In this document: in pieces, positions 48,913 to 57,642 of the stretch | How positions within the stretch are numbered: position 1 is the stretch's first letter | How the letters are laid out: every line of letters begins with the position of its first letter | Origin: CAZSHG01 sp964606695 [NCBI: uncultured bacterium] | Lineage (GTDB): Bacteria; UBP14; UBA6098 | Length of the DNA: 60,292 nucleotides | Assembly (NCBI GenBank): GCA_964606695.1 | Contig: CAZSHG010000020.1 | Coordinates: 1 to 60,292 of the forward strand | Direction: 5' to 3' | Program-made: the position numbers and the translations under genes | The notes under the pieces: generated by a model | Databases searched by the model: none | What the model was told of the DNA's origin: nothing | The model's input: only the letters and a program-made list of their open reading frames with translations

Positions 48913-50826
48913 TTATTTAATCAGGGTGATTTTGCGTGTAATCATTTTCGATTCGCTCTTCAGTCGGACGAGGTAGATTCCGGATGCGATATTTTCGCCG
49001 CGGGAATCGGTCGCATTCCATGTGATTTTGTTTGTGCCTGTTGCGAGATTTTCGGAGAAATCGCGGACGATTCTTCCGTTGAGATCGACGATTTCGAGGG
49101 TGGCGTTCTCGTCCGGTGTGCTGATATCGAACCGCACGGCAGAGTTGAAGGGGTTCGGTGCCGCAGTGATGTTGAGTTCGACCGGGCGTTCGATGTTTTC
49201 GTCCACGTTTACTAATTCTACCGGAACCGCCGCCGCGTTGTAAACTTCGCCGGTGAGGTCGTCCTGGACGTAAGCGATGATGTCCATGCTATCGACGACC
49301 CATGATGGAGTCAACGTGAATGTTTGTTCGTCTGTTTCCAGGGTATCGCCAGTGAGGTCAATGCCGTCTGAACCGCCGGGAATGGAACGGACACAATGTT
49401 CGACAGTGGATAAAGCGGGATCGTCTCCCCATGAATAGGGGATGCCATTTTCCACTACGGCATACCTGATTTTGGGAATTGATCCGACAGGCAGTTCGGC
49501 GGTTCGAGTCACGGTCGCGTTGAATGTGCAGTTGACAGCAGTTAATGCTGTAACTTCGAGTTCGACCTCATATGCGGTGTATTTGCTCGTAACGCTATCG
49601 ACGAGTTGCATATATGGTGTATAGCCGTAGTCGGGCCCGGGATAACCGCCGGAAACAAGATACATGCCGTTGAACACGACGGTGGGGTAACCTGTTACGC
49701 CGAAATATCCGGCTATCGGTTCGGAATCAGAGAGGTAGAATGGATCGCTTCCGAATGATGTAGTGCTGTGGTAACTAACGATGATTATGCTGTCGCCGAG
49801 TTCATCCTTTAGCATTGAACATCCCACTGCGGCTCGAGGGCAGTATGGACAGCCTACAGAAGTGAATTTTTGTGCGAAAGGACGGCGCGGTGTTGTGTTG
49901 TATGTTACAATTGCCTGACCTGTAGAATTGTTATCTGGTGTAGCGTCGCCGGTCGAATCGATCCGGTAACTCACCATATAGACGAGATTTCCCGTGGGGG
50001 AGAATGCCGGGAAAGTCGCGTCATCGGAAGTAGTCGAGGCTAATCCGGTGATAGCTACGTTTTCGGAATAAACTGTATCTTCGCCGTGGTAGATTTCGCA
50101 ATAAACGGTTGGGTCGGCTTCGAGAGCGCCTTCGTTAGATACGGTGACTTCGGGAGTGAACGACGCCGGAGGTAGAACTCTAACGAGTGGTGCACTCACG
50201 GCGACTGAAAGGTCGTTATCCGGTAGGGAACCGACTTTAATGTCATCGACTTTGAGCAACCATTCATCGACAGAGATGTTGTGGAATCCGATGTAGATAT
50301 CGCCGCCTTCGTAAGCCGCCAGAGAAATGGTTTGCCTTTGCCACGTCGTCGGGATACCGAGTTCGGAAAAAATCACGTCTGTGAAATCTGCTGGATTTGC
50401 AGTCCCAGTAGAGACGGCCACTTCAATATCATCCGGCCAATCTTCGGAATGCGCGGCATACCAGAAATCGAGGATATAGTCTTCGCCGACCGTAATCTGA
50501 GGCGTAATCAACCAATCGTCGTTGCCTGCCGCGTTATAATTGGATGCAACGCAGTTAGGTTCAGAATGAACCGTAATGCCGACATCGGATGAGTAAACCT
50601 GCCATCTGACGCTGTCGCCGTCGGCATCAATGACTGTCCATTCGGCGGGAACGGAGGTTACAGCATCCCAATCCTGGTCGATCACGTAGTCAGTCGGCGC
50701 CATGAATCTTTCCATCGGCGTCGGTTCTTCTCTTGGAACCTGCTCCACAAATACCCCTTTTCTTACCTGAAACCCGAGTGCCACAACAACCAGCACCAGA
50801 GTTGCTAACAAGGTAAGTTTTTTCAT
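48913..50826 (-). CDS. Secreted Omp28/thioredoxin-like protein with sorting module
   Basis: 637 residues. Signal peptide MKKLTLLATLVLVVVALGF; about 60-210 a jelly-roll of the cleaved-adhesin/MAM type (WLITPQITVGEDYILDFWYAAHS); about 215-305 a CARDB-like beta domain; about 310-500 an Omp28-like thioredoxin fold with CPYC in FTSVGCPYCPRAAVG and GYPTVVFNG (cis-Pro loop). The end has AAPNPFNSAV, VDLNGRI, ASGIYLVRL and KITLIK. AGAAGGAG before the ATG at 50826 fixes the start; a longer frame to 50925 runs into the promoter. A redox role on secreted cysteines is possible, but not shown. Confidence 0.85.
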   Translation of the reverse strand: MKKLTLLATLVLVVVALGFQVRKGVFVEQVPREEPTPMERFMAPTDYVIDQDWDAVTSVPAEWTVIDADGDSVRWQVYSSDVGITVHSEPNCVASNYNAAGNDDWLITPQITVGEDYILDFWYAAHSEDWPDDIEVAVSTGTANPADFTDVIFSELGIPTTWQRQTISLAAYEGGDIYIGFHNISVDEWLLKVDDIKVGSLPDNDLSVAVSAPLVRVLPPASFTPEVTVSNEGALEADPTVYCEIYHGEDTVYSENVAITGLASTTSDDATFPAFSPTGNLVYMVSYRIDSTGDATPDNNSTGQAIVTYNTTPRRPFAQKFTSVGCPYCPRAAVGCSMLKDELGDSIIIVSYHSTTSFGSDPFYLSDSEPIAGYFGVTGYPTVVFNGMYLVSGGYPGPDYGYTPYMQLVDSVTSKYTAYEVELEVTALTAVNCTFNATVTRTAELPVGSIPKIRYAVVENGIPYSWGDDPALSTVEHCVRSIPGGSDGIDLTGDTLETDEQTFTLTPSWVVDSMDIIAYVQDDLTGEVYNAAAVPVELVNVDENIERPVELNITAAPNPFNSAVRFDISTPDENATLEIVDLNGRIVRDFSENLATGTNKITWNATDSRGENIASGIYLVRLKSESKMITRKITLIK

Positions 50827-50903
50827 TTTCGCTCCTTCTTTTGTGTTGATATAATCTAACATTTTTTCACAAAATAAGATAGTCAACCTATTATTAAATA
50901 TAT

Positions 50904-50930
50904 ATTTAGTGCTCAGGTCAAGCACTAAAT
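50904..50930. promoter_or_regulatory. Perfect dyad in the divergent promoter region
   Basis: ATTTAGTGCT / AGCACTAAAT, 10-bp arms with a 7-nt centre. TTGACC inside it is the -35 of a possible minus-strand promoter (17-nt spacer to TTTAAT), so a bound repressor could block the Omp28-like gene. The plus-strand gene's promoter starts 64 nt away. Confidence 0.5.
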
Positions 50931-50993
50931 TAAAATTTATTCCAAACGTGCAAGAAAAAGGGGAAAATAATCGCTTTCGAACACATTGCCGGC

Positions 50994-51022
50994 TTGACTT
51001 GTGGTGTTTATTTCATTACATT
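50994..51022 (+). promoter_or_regulatory. Promoter of the C10 peptidase gene
   Basis: TTGACT (50994-50999), 17-nt spacer, TACATT (51017-51022), 37 nt before the ATG at 51060. Confidence 0.55.
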
Positions 51023-51059
51023 CATAAAACGCCAACCGCGTTCGAAAGGAAAAATATCG

Positions 51060-53813
51060 ATGCTAAAGAAACTTATGATTCTCCTGATTGTTTTAGGGAT
51101 AGCTTTTGCTGGCGAATTTGTTTCCCGTGAATCCGCCGAGGAAGCGGCCTTATCCCATATTGCCTGTTGTCCCGATTTCGAGACCGGGCCTTTCGGGCAC
51201 CATGTGAGCCAATATATGCCCGTTACCGATAAAGGAACCGTTGCGACGCTCGGTTACGTTTTCAGTCTCGAACCTACGGGATACATTATAACATCCGCCG
51301 ATACCGATATTCGCCCGATAATCGCATATTCGGCTGAGAGTCCTTACATTATGGATGACAGTCCCGCAAATACTCCGCTTGATATTATCAAATACGATTT
51401 GAAAACGCGTATGACTGCTCTGCCATATATGAAACATAGTGTTATTGAGCGAAATAACGGTTTATGGGACGATTATCACCAGCGCTCGCCCGGGATTTTT
51501 TCTATCTATCCGATGGCACTCTCGTTGGGGCCTTATCTCGATACGCAATGGAACCAGGGATCGCCCTACAATATGTTTTGTCCGATTGACCCTATGACGA
51601 TGGCGAGATGTCCTATAGGCTGTGTCGTAACGGCTATGGGGCAGATAATTAATTATTGGGAATGGCCGCCGTCGGTGGAATTTACCTCCGCAGACGATTA
51701 CGTTTCGGAAATAACCACGCCGCCTATTGAGATAGACGCCTCGACGGCCAATATGGACACAATCGACTGGAACGCCGCAGGACATCATCCCGACGACTCC
51801 ACAATGGCGCTTTTCCTGTATGCATGCGGTGTTTCGATACACATGCAATACAGCGACGAGGGTTCGAGTGCCTGGTCGGGCGAAATGGTGGACGCTCTGA
51901 TGACCAAGTGGGATTATTACACTGCGCTTGGAATCTGGCCTTCCTCGCCGAGTTTCTATTCAGAAATAGCCCTGGACGTTCTCGAAGGGCGTGTTAGCCA
52001 TCTTAGCCTTAGTGACGGCGGAGACGGTCATGCTATTGTGGTTGATGGTTATCGCGAATCGGGCGAATATCACGTCAATTACGGTTGGGGAGGTGCCGAA
52101 GACGGTTGGTATTTCATCCCGGACGATCTTCCGGCCGGTTTCACAACCGCGACTTATGCAATTGTCGGTATTATGCCGCCTGTCATCACTCACAGACCGG
52201 CAGTAGAGCTTGAGGCAAAACAACTTAACGGCGGTTATATAAGACTTCACTGGAATGAGCCAACTCTAATTACCGAAGACGTATTGCATTACAATGTATA
52301 TAAGCGACTCGCAACTGGCGGAACGGACGAGTTCCTCGGCTCGACATCTACGAGAATTTATACGGATACGTCATTCGAGGAACTTACCGAATATACATAT
52401 TCCGTCGGAGCTGTTTACGATGTTTGCGGGGAGAGCCGAAGGGCGGAAATAGACCAGTATTCCGGAATTTACAATGGATGGACGCGGGTGATAAGCTGGT
52501 TTGGCCACCAGGCGTCCTACGCCATTGCACCGTTCGGCACGGGCGGCTTCGTTAGTGCCGGCAAAGACAGGGATTATTCGGGAACGGATTGTGACCTGTT
52601 GCTTATCGCTATGGATCTGGACGGCAACACCCTTTGGACGAAGCGATACGGCGGCGATGAATACGACGCCGCCAGGGATATTAAAAGGCTTTCGGATGAG
52701 GGTTACATCGTAGCGGGATGGACGGAGTCTTACGGCGCGGGCGGCGCGGATATGTGGCTACTTCGCACGGATTTCATGGGGGATACGCTCTGGTCGAGAA
52801 CTTTCGGCACCGCGGATGACGATAGCGCGGTATCGGTCGCGATTGTGCCTTCTGGCGGATATATCCTGCTCGGTAATACCGGCGAGGGTTCGTTGATGGT
52901 TGTCGAGATCGACGCGGACGGCGAATTGGTAGCGGAAAACGTCATCGGTGAAGGATTAGCCGGCAGGTCGATTGTCGCGTTGAGCGCCGGTGGTTACGCT
53001 ATCTGCGGATACGCTGACGAAGGACTACTTGGAGGAAAGGATATTTTCGTCCTGAAAATCGATTCCTCTCTCGATTCACTATGGTTGAGATATTACGGCG
53101 GTTCCAGCCTCGACGAAGGCAACGATATTATCGAAAACGCTTCGGGAGAGTTAATCGTCGTCGGCAAATCGCGTTCCTTCGGGATGCCGCTTTATACCAC
53201 GACATATTGCATGAAACTGGACGCCGCCGGGGATACGATACTTACTCGATTTACCGGAGATATGCGGAACTACTCGCTGTCTGCGATCTCAGAATACGAC
53301 GACGGTTACGTTTCCGTAGGTTTCGTCGATAATAGCAGTCTCGATCTTTACGTCCAATACCTGAATGAAACCCTGGATACGTTGAGAACTCACACCTACG
53401 GCACAGTAGGCAATGAAGAGGGAACGGACGTCATTCAACTCGCTGATAGTGGAATAGCAATTTCAGCGATTACATATCTTTACGGTGTCGAAGATCCCTG
53501 GCTGTTGAAAGTCGGCGGGGAGCTTTATTATGGTATAACCGAATCGGAACGCGCCGTTCCGGAAGTGCTCTCGATTCGCGCTTATCCCAATCCATTCAAT
53601 TCGGCGTTGTCGATTGAGGCACCGCCGGGGACTAAAGTCCAGATATACGATGTTCGAGGAAAACTAATTACCGGGATAGAGGGTAATGAAACGAGGCGAG
53701 ATAAAACCGTCGTAACCTGGAATCCCTCGGCGGAGACCGTTTCCGGCGTTTATTTCATCCGCGCGATAAACGGCGAAAGAACCGGAGTAACGAAAGCGGT
53801 TTATGTGAAATAA
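51060..53813 (+). CDS. Streptopain-like C10 cysteine peptidase with propeller repeats and sorting module
   Basis: 917 residues. Signal peptide 1-18 (MLKKLMILLIVLGIAFAG). About 20-140 is an SpeB-type pro-inhibitor region (SRESAEEAALSHI; TGYIITSADTDIRPIIAYS). About 155-355 is the C10 domain: QWNQGSPYN, nucleophile Cys188 in CPIGCVVTAMGQI, His324 in GDGHAIVVDGY, then NYGWGGAEDGWYF. FN3-like at about 385-465; about 475-820 beta-propeller-like repeats (TKRYGGDEYDAARDI, GYIVAGWT). The end has AYPNPFNSAL, YDVRGK, SGVYFIRA and AVYVK. Expected as an exported zymogen. The ATG at 51060 follows AAAGGA; an earlier frame start overlaps the promoter. Confidence 0.9.
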   Translation: MLKKLMILLIVLGIAFAGEFVSRESAEEAALSHIACCPDFETGPFGHHVSQYMPVTDKGTVATLGYVFSLEPTGYIITSADTDIRPIIAYSAESPYIMDDSPANTPLDIIKYDLKTRMTALPYMKHSVIERNNGLWDDYHQRSPGIFSIYPMALSLGPYLDTQWNQGSPYNMFCPIDPMTMARCPIGCVVTAMGQIINYWEWPPSVEFTSADDYVSEITTPPIEIDASTANMDTIDWNAAGHHPDDSTMALFLYACGVSIHMQYSDEGSSAWSGEMVDALMTKWDYYTALGIWPSSPSFYSEIALDVLEGRVSHLSLSDGGDGHAIVVDGYRESGEYHVNYGWGGAEDGWYFIPDDLPAGFTTATYAIVGIMPPVITHRPAVELEAKQLNGGYIRLHWNEPTLITEDVLHYNVYKRLATGGTDEFLGSTSTRIYTDTSFEELTEYTYSVGAVYDVCGESRRAEIDQYSGIYNGWTRVISWFGHQASYAIAPFGTGGFVSAGKDRDYSGTDCDLLLIAMDLDGNTLWTKRYGGDEYDAARDIKRLSDEGYIVAGWTESYGAGGADMWLLRTDFMGDTLWSRTFGTADDDSAVSVAIVPSGGYILLGNTGEGSLMVVEIDADGELVAENVIGEGLAGRSIVALSAGGYAICGYADEGLLGGKDIFVLKIDSSLDSLWLRYYGGSSLDEGNDIIENASGELIVVGKSRSFGMPLYTTTYCMKLDAAGDTILTRFTGDMRNYSLSAISEYDDGYVSVGFVDNSSLDLYVQYLNETLDTLRTHTYGTVGNEEGTDVIQLADSGIAISAITYLYGVEDPWLLKVGGELYYGITESERAVPEVLSIRAYPNPFNSALSIEAPPGTKVQIYDVRGKLITGIEGNETRRDKTVVTWNPSAETVSGVYFIRAINGERTGVTKAVYVK

Positions 53814-53833
53814 AAAAGCCCCGTTTGGGGCTT
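53812..53833 (-). terminator. Terminator hairpin after the initiator tRNA
   Basis: AAGCCCC-GTTT-GGGGCTT (53816-53833). On the minus strand it is followed by a run of T's (A-run 53812-53817), 6 nt after the tRNA 3' end. It can also end the plus-strand peptidase transcript, though with a poor T tail. Confidence 0.75.
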
Positions 53834-53838
53834 AAATT

Positions 53839-53915
<77 letters not shown>

Positions 53916-54006
53916 TCGTAAGTGTAAACAATATGATTATAGAGCAAAAAGTCAAGATATTTTTCTGAAAAAAGTCAAAAGGGTTTTCAAGAATCGGGGA
54001 AATGAG

Positions 54007-54390
54007 ATGAGCCATGAAATCGTATCTACACGAAACGCCCCTGGAGCCGTGGGGCCATATTCGCAGGGTTGTATCGGCGGTAGGTTGTTTTTTATCAGCG
54101 GACAGATTCCAATCGATCCGAAAACGGGGGAGATGATTACCGACGACATCGCCACGGCTACACGGCAGTGTATGGATAATCTCATGGCCGTTCTAAGAGC
54201 AGGCCACGAAAAAGCGCATCTCGTGAAGGTGTGTATCTATTTAACAGATATGAATCAGTTCGGTGCGGTAAATGAAGTTTACGCCGGCTATTTCGACGAA
54301 AATCCCCCTGCTCGCGCCTGTATCGAGGTTTCACGCTTGCCGAAAAAAGCATCTATAGAAATCGACGGCATCGCCGTTCTTCCGGAGTGA
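54007..54390 (+). CDS. ridA: RidA-family enamine/imine deaminase
   Basis: 127 residues. It hydrolyses reactive 2-aminoacrylate-type enamines released by PLP enzymes. Seen: APGAVGPYSQG, FFISGQIPIDPKTGEM, QCMDNLMAVLRAGH, VKVCIYLTDM, and the ending PPARACIEVSRLPKKASIEIDGIAVL with the substrate-binding Arg. ATG 54007 is preceded by GGGGAA; the longer frame upstream runs through the tRNA gene and is not coding. It is followed after 7 nt by the O-antigen-ligase-like gene. Confidence 0.93.
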   Translation: MSHEIVSTRNAPGAVGPYSQGCIGGRLFFISGQIPIDPKTGEMITDDIATATRQCMDNLMAVLRAGHEKAHLVKVCIYLTDMNQFGAVNEVYAGYFDENPPARACIEVSRLPKKASIEIDGIAVLPE

Positions 54391-54397
54391 ATACATC

Positions 54398-56629
54398 ATG
54401 CCTTTAGTATCAGAAAAAGGTTCTGACGACCCACGCCAACTTTCCAGATATGTGTTATGTTTTTTAGGGATCGTAACCGGCTATACAGCCCTCCACGGCG
54501 GCGGTTTCGACGGTTTGCCAGAATGGGTTGCCGCATTTATACCGATAGCCCTTTTCTTCCTACTGCTGACGAACAAGAATCGCAAGTTTTTGATTCCCAG
54601 GGGTTCTTTAATCGCGGTATGGATATTGTTGTTTATCTGGATGTGCTGTTCTTCGATATTTTCCCTCGATTCAAACTCCTCCGTGGGGGCGATACTATCC
54701 TTTATGGGACTTCTAATCGCGGGATTGCTTGCCTTCTCTCTGCCGGATTCGGAATCCACAATCGACAGGTTCATCGCGATATTGTTGTTAGGAACGGCCT
54801 GCGTAACTATTTTCGGATGGATTATCTATCTTCTTGGGAGATTTACCGTTCAGGGTGGCCACGAGATGATCCGGCATTTCATCGGACCTTTTTTCTGGAA
54901 AAACCCGATGGGCGGCTATTTGATTCTCTTCCTGCCGCTTGCGATCATTTCGGCGATCAAATATAGAAGAACTGCGTCCTGGCTTTCCACCATTCTCGCA
55001 ATACTGATGCTCGGGGGGCTCATTCTAACGCGATCCCGAGGATCATGGATTGCTCTGGTCATAGTAATTACCGCTATATTCATACCAGTATTAATAATAA
55101 GGAAAATGAAACTGAAGAAGTGGCTGGTTGTTCTGGCTATTGTTGTTGTGGGTTTCCTGTTGGGTATCGTGTTAGCGCCGCCAAGTGCCCTGGAAGAAAG
55201 GGCGAAGAGTATCGCGGTAATAACCTCGCCCGAGATCGAAGGGCAAAGTTCGACAGAACGCGTTGCGATGCTCCGCGCGGGACTCGAGATTATTAAAGAT
55301 TATCCTGTATTTGGTGTCGGCGCGAATTGCTGGCCGTATATAAGAACGTCCTATCTTACTGAACTCAGATTTATACCGAAATATCCCCATAATATGTATT
55401 TGAAGACAACCGCGGAATTAGGGATTCCCGGTTTCATTATTTTTATGATAGCGTTGGTTCTATCCTATTTTCCGCTACTAATAAGCGCTTTTCGGAAGAA
55501 AACCGGATTACTTATCGTCGGTATCGCCACCGGTATCGGAGCGTCGTTGATACACATGGCAGTGGACTTCGACGCCGCTTTCGCCGGAATTGTGTTTCCA
55601 CTCGTCCTTTTAGGCGGTCTCGGACATAGGTTAAGGGCTGTTGAAATCGGCAATTTAAAGGAACTCCAATTTCCGCGAGTTGTATTGTTACCGATATTCG
55701 GTATTCTAAGCCTGCTATTGGTTGCCAGAGGGTATTCGGAAATTAAACTCGAAGAAGCCCGCCGATACATCGAGTTACTGGAAAATGAAAAAGCGATGCA
55801 ATCCCTGAAAACCGCGATATTGCTAAATCCAATCTCCTGGGAAGCCCATTATGATCTGTCGAGAATTCTGTATCAGGAGGGGGAGAATAAATCTTCAATC
55901 GAGGAATTGAAAAAGACGATCAATATTGCCCCCTCGGTTTCTGAAGTCCACGGCAGTATGGGATTTATGCAGGCGATTATAGGGGATACTTCGCGGGCTA
56001 TCGAGTATTATAATAATTCGATTGCCCTTTCGCCCGGTTCAGCTCCCGATAATTACTTCGAGCTTGCGGAAATATACAGAGGAATGGGCAAGCCGGAGGA
56101 CGCGGCGCGAATTCTACTATCGTTAACCGATGCGCTCTATCCGCATTCGGGGAGAAAATATACAAACCAGACGGCTTCCTATAAATACAATATTGCCGAA
56201 GCGTGGCGTCAACTGGAAGAAATATACCATACAATGGGCGATAGCGCGGGCGTTCTAATTGCTTCGGAGAAAGCCGAACGTTTCGGCAGATTGCGCGAGA
56301 AGGACTATCCGCTGTCCATGATGGGTATCGAAACAAACCCACCCGAAATGGTGGTGAAGAATTTCTTCGAGGCGATAAACTCGAGCGATACATGCGAGCT
56401 TAGATCCCTTGTCCTCGACGAAGAAGCTCCATTGCCGAGAGTTTCAGAGGGGTTAAAACTGGAATTCGATAGAGTTCTCAGAATCGCCGAGGACCCCATC
56501 GGGGGAAAGGCAACGGTCGAATTTGTAATGGAGAGAACCGATTCGATTCGATCAGTTAAAGTTCCAAGTTCACTGAAGCTTGTTCTGAGCGAAAATAACT
56601 GGAAGATTACATTCAAAGAGGAACAGTGA
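54398..56629 (+). CDS. O-antigen ligase-like (Wzy_C) membrane protein with TPR tail
   Basis: 743 residues. About 10-12 membrane helices in residues 15-440, with the PF04932-type core LTRSRGSWIALVIVITAIF and a periplasmic loop holding VFGVGANCW and YPHNMYLKTTAELGIPGFI (catalytic-type Arg/His of O-antigen ligases and polymerases). About 450-610 are TPR helices (LYQEGENKSSIEELKKTI; GSMGFMQAIIGDTSRAIEYYNNSI). The last about 110 residues, starting MVVKNFFEAINSSD, look like an NTF2-like domain. It likely transfers or polymerises a surface glycan. The glycan is unknown, and no other surface-glycan genes are adjacent. Confidence 0.85.
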   Translation: MPLVSEKGSDDPRQLSRYVLCFLGIVTGYTALHGGGFDGLPEWVAAFIPIALFFLLLTNKNRKFLIPRGSLIAVWILLFIWMCCSSIFSLDSNSSVGAILSFMGLLIAGLLAFSLPDSESTIDRFIAILLLGTACVTIFGWIIYLLGRFTVQGGHEMIRHFIGPFFWKNPMGGYLILFLPLAIISAIKYRRTASWLSTILAILMLGGLILTRSRGSWIALVIVITAIFIPVLIIRKMKLKKWLVVLAIVVVGFLLGIVLAPPSALEERAKSIAVITSPEIEGQSSTERVAMLRAGLEIIKDYPVFGVGANCWPYIRTSYLTELRFIPKYPHNMYLKTTAELGIPGFIIFMIALVLSYFPLLISAFRKKTGLLIVGIATGIGASLIHMAVDFDAAFAGIVFPLVLLGGLGHRLRAVEIGNLKELQFPRVVLLPIFGILSLLLVARGYSEIKLEEARRYIELLENEKAMQSLKTAILLNPISWEAHYDLSRILYQEGENKSSIEELKKTINIAPSVSEVHGSMGFMQAIIGDTSRAIEYYNNSIALSPGSAPDNYFELAEIYRGMGKPEDAARILLSLTDALYPHSGRKYTNQTASYKYNIAEAWRQLEEIYHTMGDSAGVLIASEKAERFGRLREKDYPLSMMGIETNPPEMVVKNFFEAINSSDTCELRSLVLDEEAPLPRVSEGLKLEFDRVLRIAEDPIGGKATVEFVMERTDSIRSVKVPSSLKLVLSENNWKITFKEEQ

Positions 56630-56645
56630 TTCCAAAGGAGTTCAT

Positions 56646-56682
56646 AAAAAACGCGCCCGAATAGAGTAGAACATTCGGGCGC
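56646..56682 (-). terminator. Rho-independent terminator of the PAS-GGDEF gene
   Basis: Perfect 10-bp stem GCGCCCGAAT / ATTCGGGCGC (56653-56662, 56673-56682) with 10-nt loop; on the minus strand it is followed by G and T6. Confidence 0.85.
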
Positions 56683-56716
56683 AGTTCGATTTGTCGTCAG
56701 ATTGTTTTAACGAAGA

Positions 56717-57517
56717 TTATCCTACAACGATGTTATCTCCGCCGCGGTGTTGGGCGACATAAAGCGCTCTCTCAGCCAACCTCAATATATCCCGTCCGGT
56801 GAAAGCATTGGCGGAAGTGCTTATCCCAATCGATGGATTCGCGTTCTTAATTTCGGTTTTCAGGTTTTCGAGTATCCTTTCGGCCGTGTTTCGAGCTCCT
56901 TCTTCCGGGCAATGTGGCATCAGTATCCCAAAGATATCGCCTTTGAATCTGTAGATAATATCGTAGCTTCTGGCCGTCTGTTCGATGATCTTTCCGCCGG
57001 CTCGAAGCAATTCCTCGTCATTTTCGACGCTTTCGTCGCCGGGAGCGCCAAGCTCTATTAAAGTCAGCGCCAGATTGGATTTCGAGCGTTTAGCCCTGTC
57101 CAGTTCCTTTTCGAGGTCTTCGTTGAACATATTGCTCCCCCGAAGTCCGGTTACGGAATCGGTTCCGGATTTCTCCAGACGAGATTGCAGGGTAACATAA
57201 TCCGTAACGTCCCAGATTGTCAGGATGATATGATCCTGGTCGAGCGGATAAGCCCGGACGTTAAGGCATGTCCCGTCGTCGAATGTCCGTTCGGCGCTGG
57301 CGATATTGTGCGTATCGAAAGATATATAGCTGGGCGTTTTACCGGTTATCTCGGTCTCGTCCCAGATAGCCTCGTAAGAATGTAATCCGACTATTTTATC
57401 TTTTCTCAGGAGTTTCCTGGCCGGGTCGTTGGCGTATTCGATTACGTAATCGTGATCGATAATTAGGAGACCGTCCTCGATAACGTCCAAAGCCCTTAAA
57501 ATTGCATCCTTTTCCAT
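56717..57517 (-). CDS. PAS protein with a degenerate GGDEF domain
   Basis: 266 residues, soluble. PAS 1-115 (ALDVIEDGLLIIDHDYVIEYAND; ILTIWDVTD). GGDEF fold 120-266 starts DSVTGLRGSNMF, but the active site reads YRFKGDIFGILMP, so GG(D/E)EF is replaced by KGDIF, and the metal-binding Asp region reads LTLIELGAPGD. Catalysis is very unlikely; a c-di-GMP or GTP sensing, or protein-binding, role is possible. GGAG lies 4 nt before the ATG. Single-gene transcript ending at the hairpin downstream. Confidence 0.85.
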   Translation of the reverse strand: MEKDAILRALDVIEDGLLIIDHDYVIEYANDPARKLLRKDKIVGLHSYEAIWDETEITGKTPSYISFDTHNIASAERTFDDGTCLNVRAYPLDQDHIILTIWDVTDYVTLQSRLEKSGTDSVTGLRGSNMFNEDLEKELDRAKRSKSNLALTLIELGAPGDESVENDEELLRAGGKIIEQTARSYDIIYRFKGDIFGILMPHCPEEGARNTAERILENLKTEIKNANPSIGISTSANAFTGRDILRLAERALYVAQHRGGDNIVVG

Positions 57518-57592
57518 TGTACTCCAATCGATCGGTTATTGGAATCGGCATGGAAACTAATATTCCAAATCCGGTTTGTCAAATGAAATTAC

Positions 57593-57622
57593 AAAAAACC
57601 CCGGGTCGATATCCCCGGGGTT
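57593..57622 (-). terminator. Rho-independent terminator of the outer-membrane protein gene
   Basis: Stem AACCCCGGG / CCCGGGGTT (57597-57605, 57614-57622), 8-nt loop; the minus-strand tail is TTTTTT. Confidence 0.88.
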
Positions 57623-57642
57623 GTGAATCGAATGAGTTTTCC

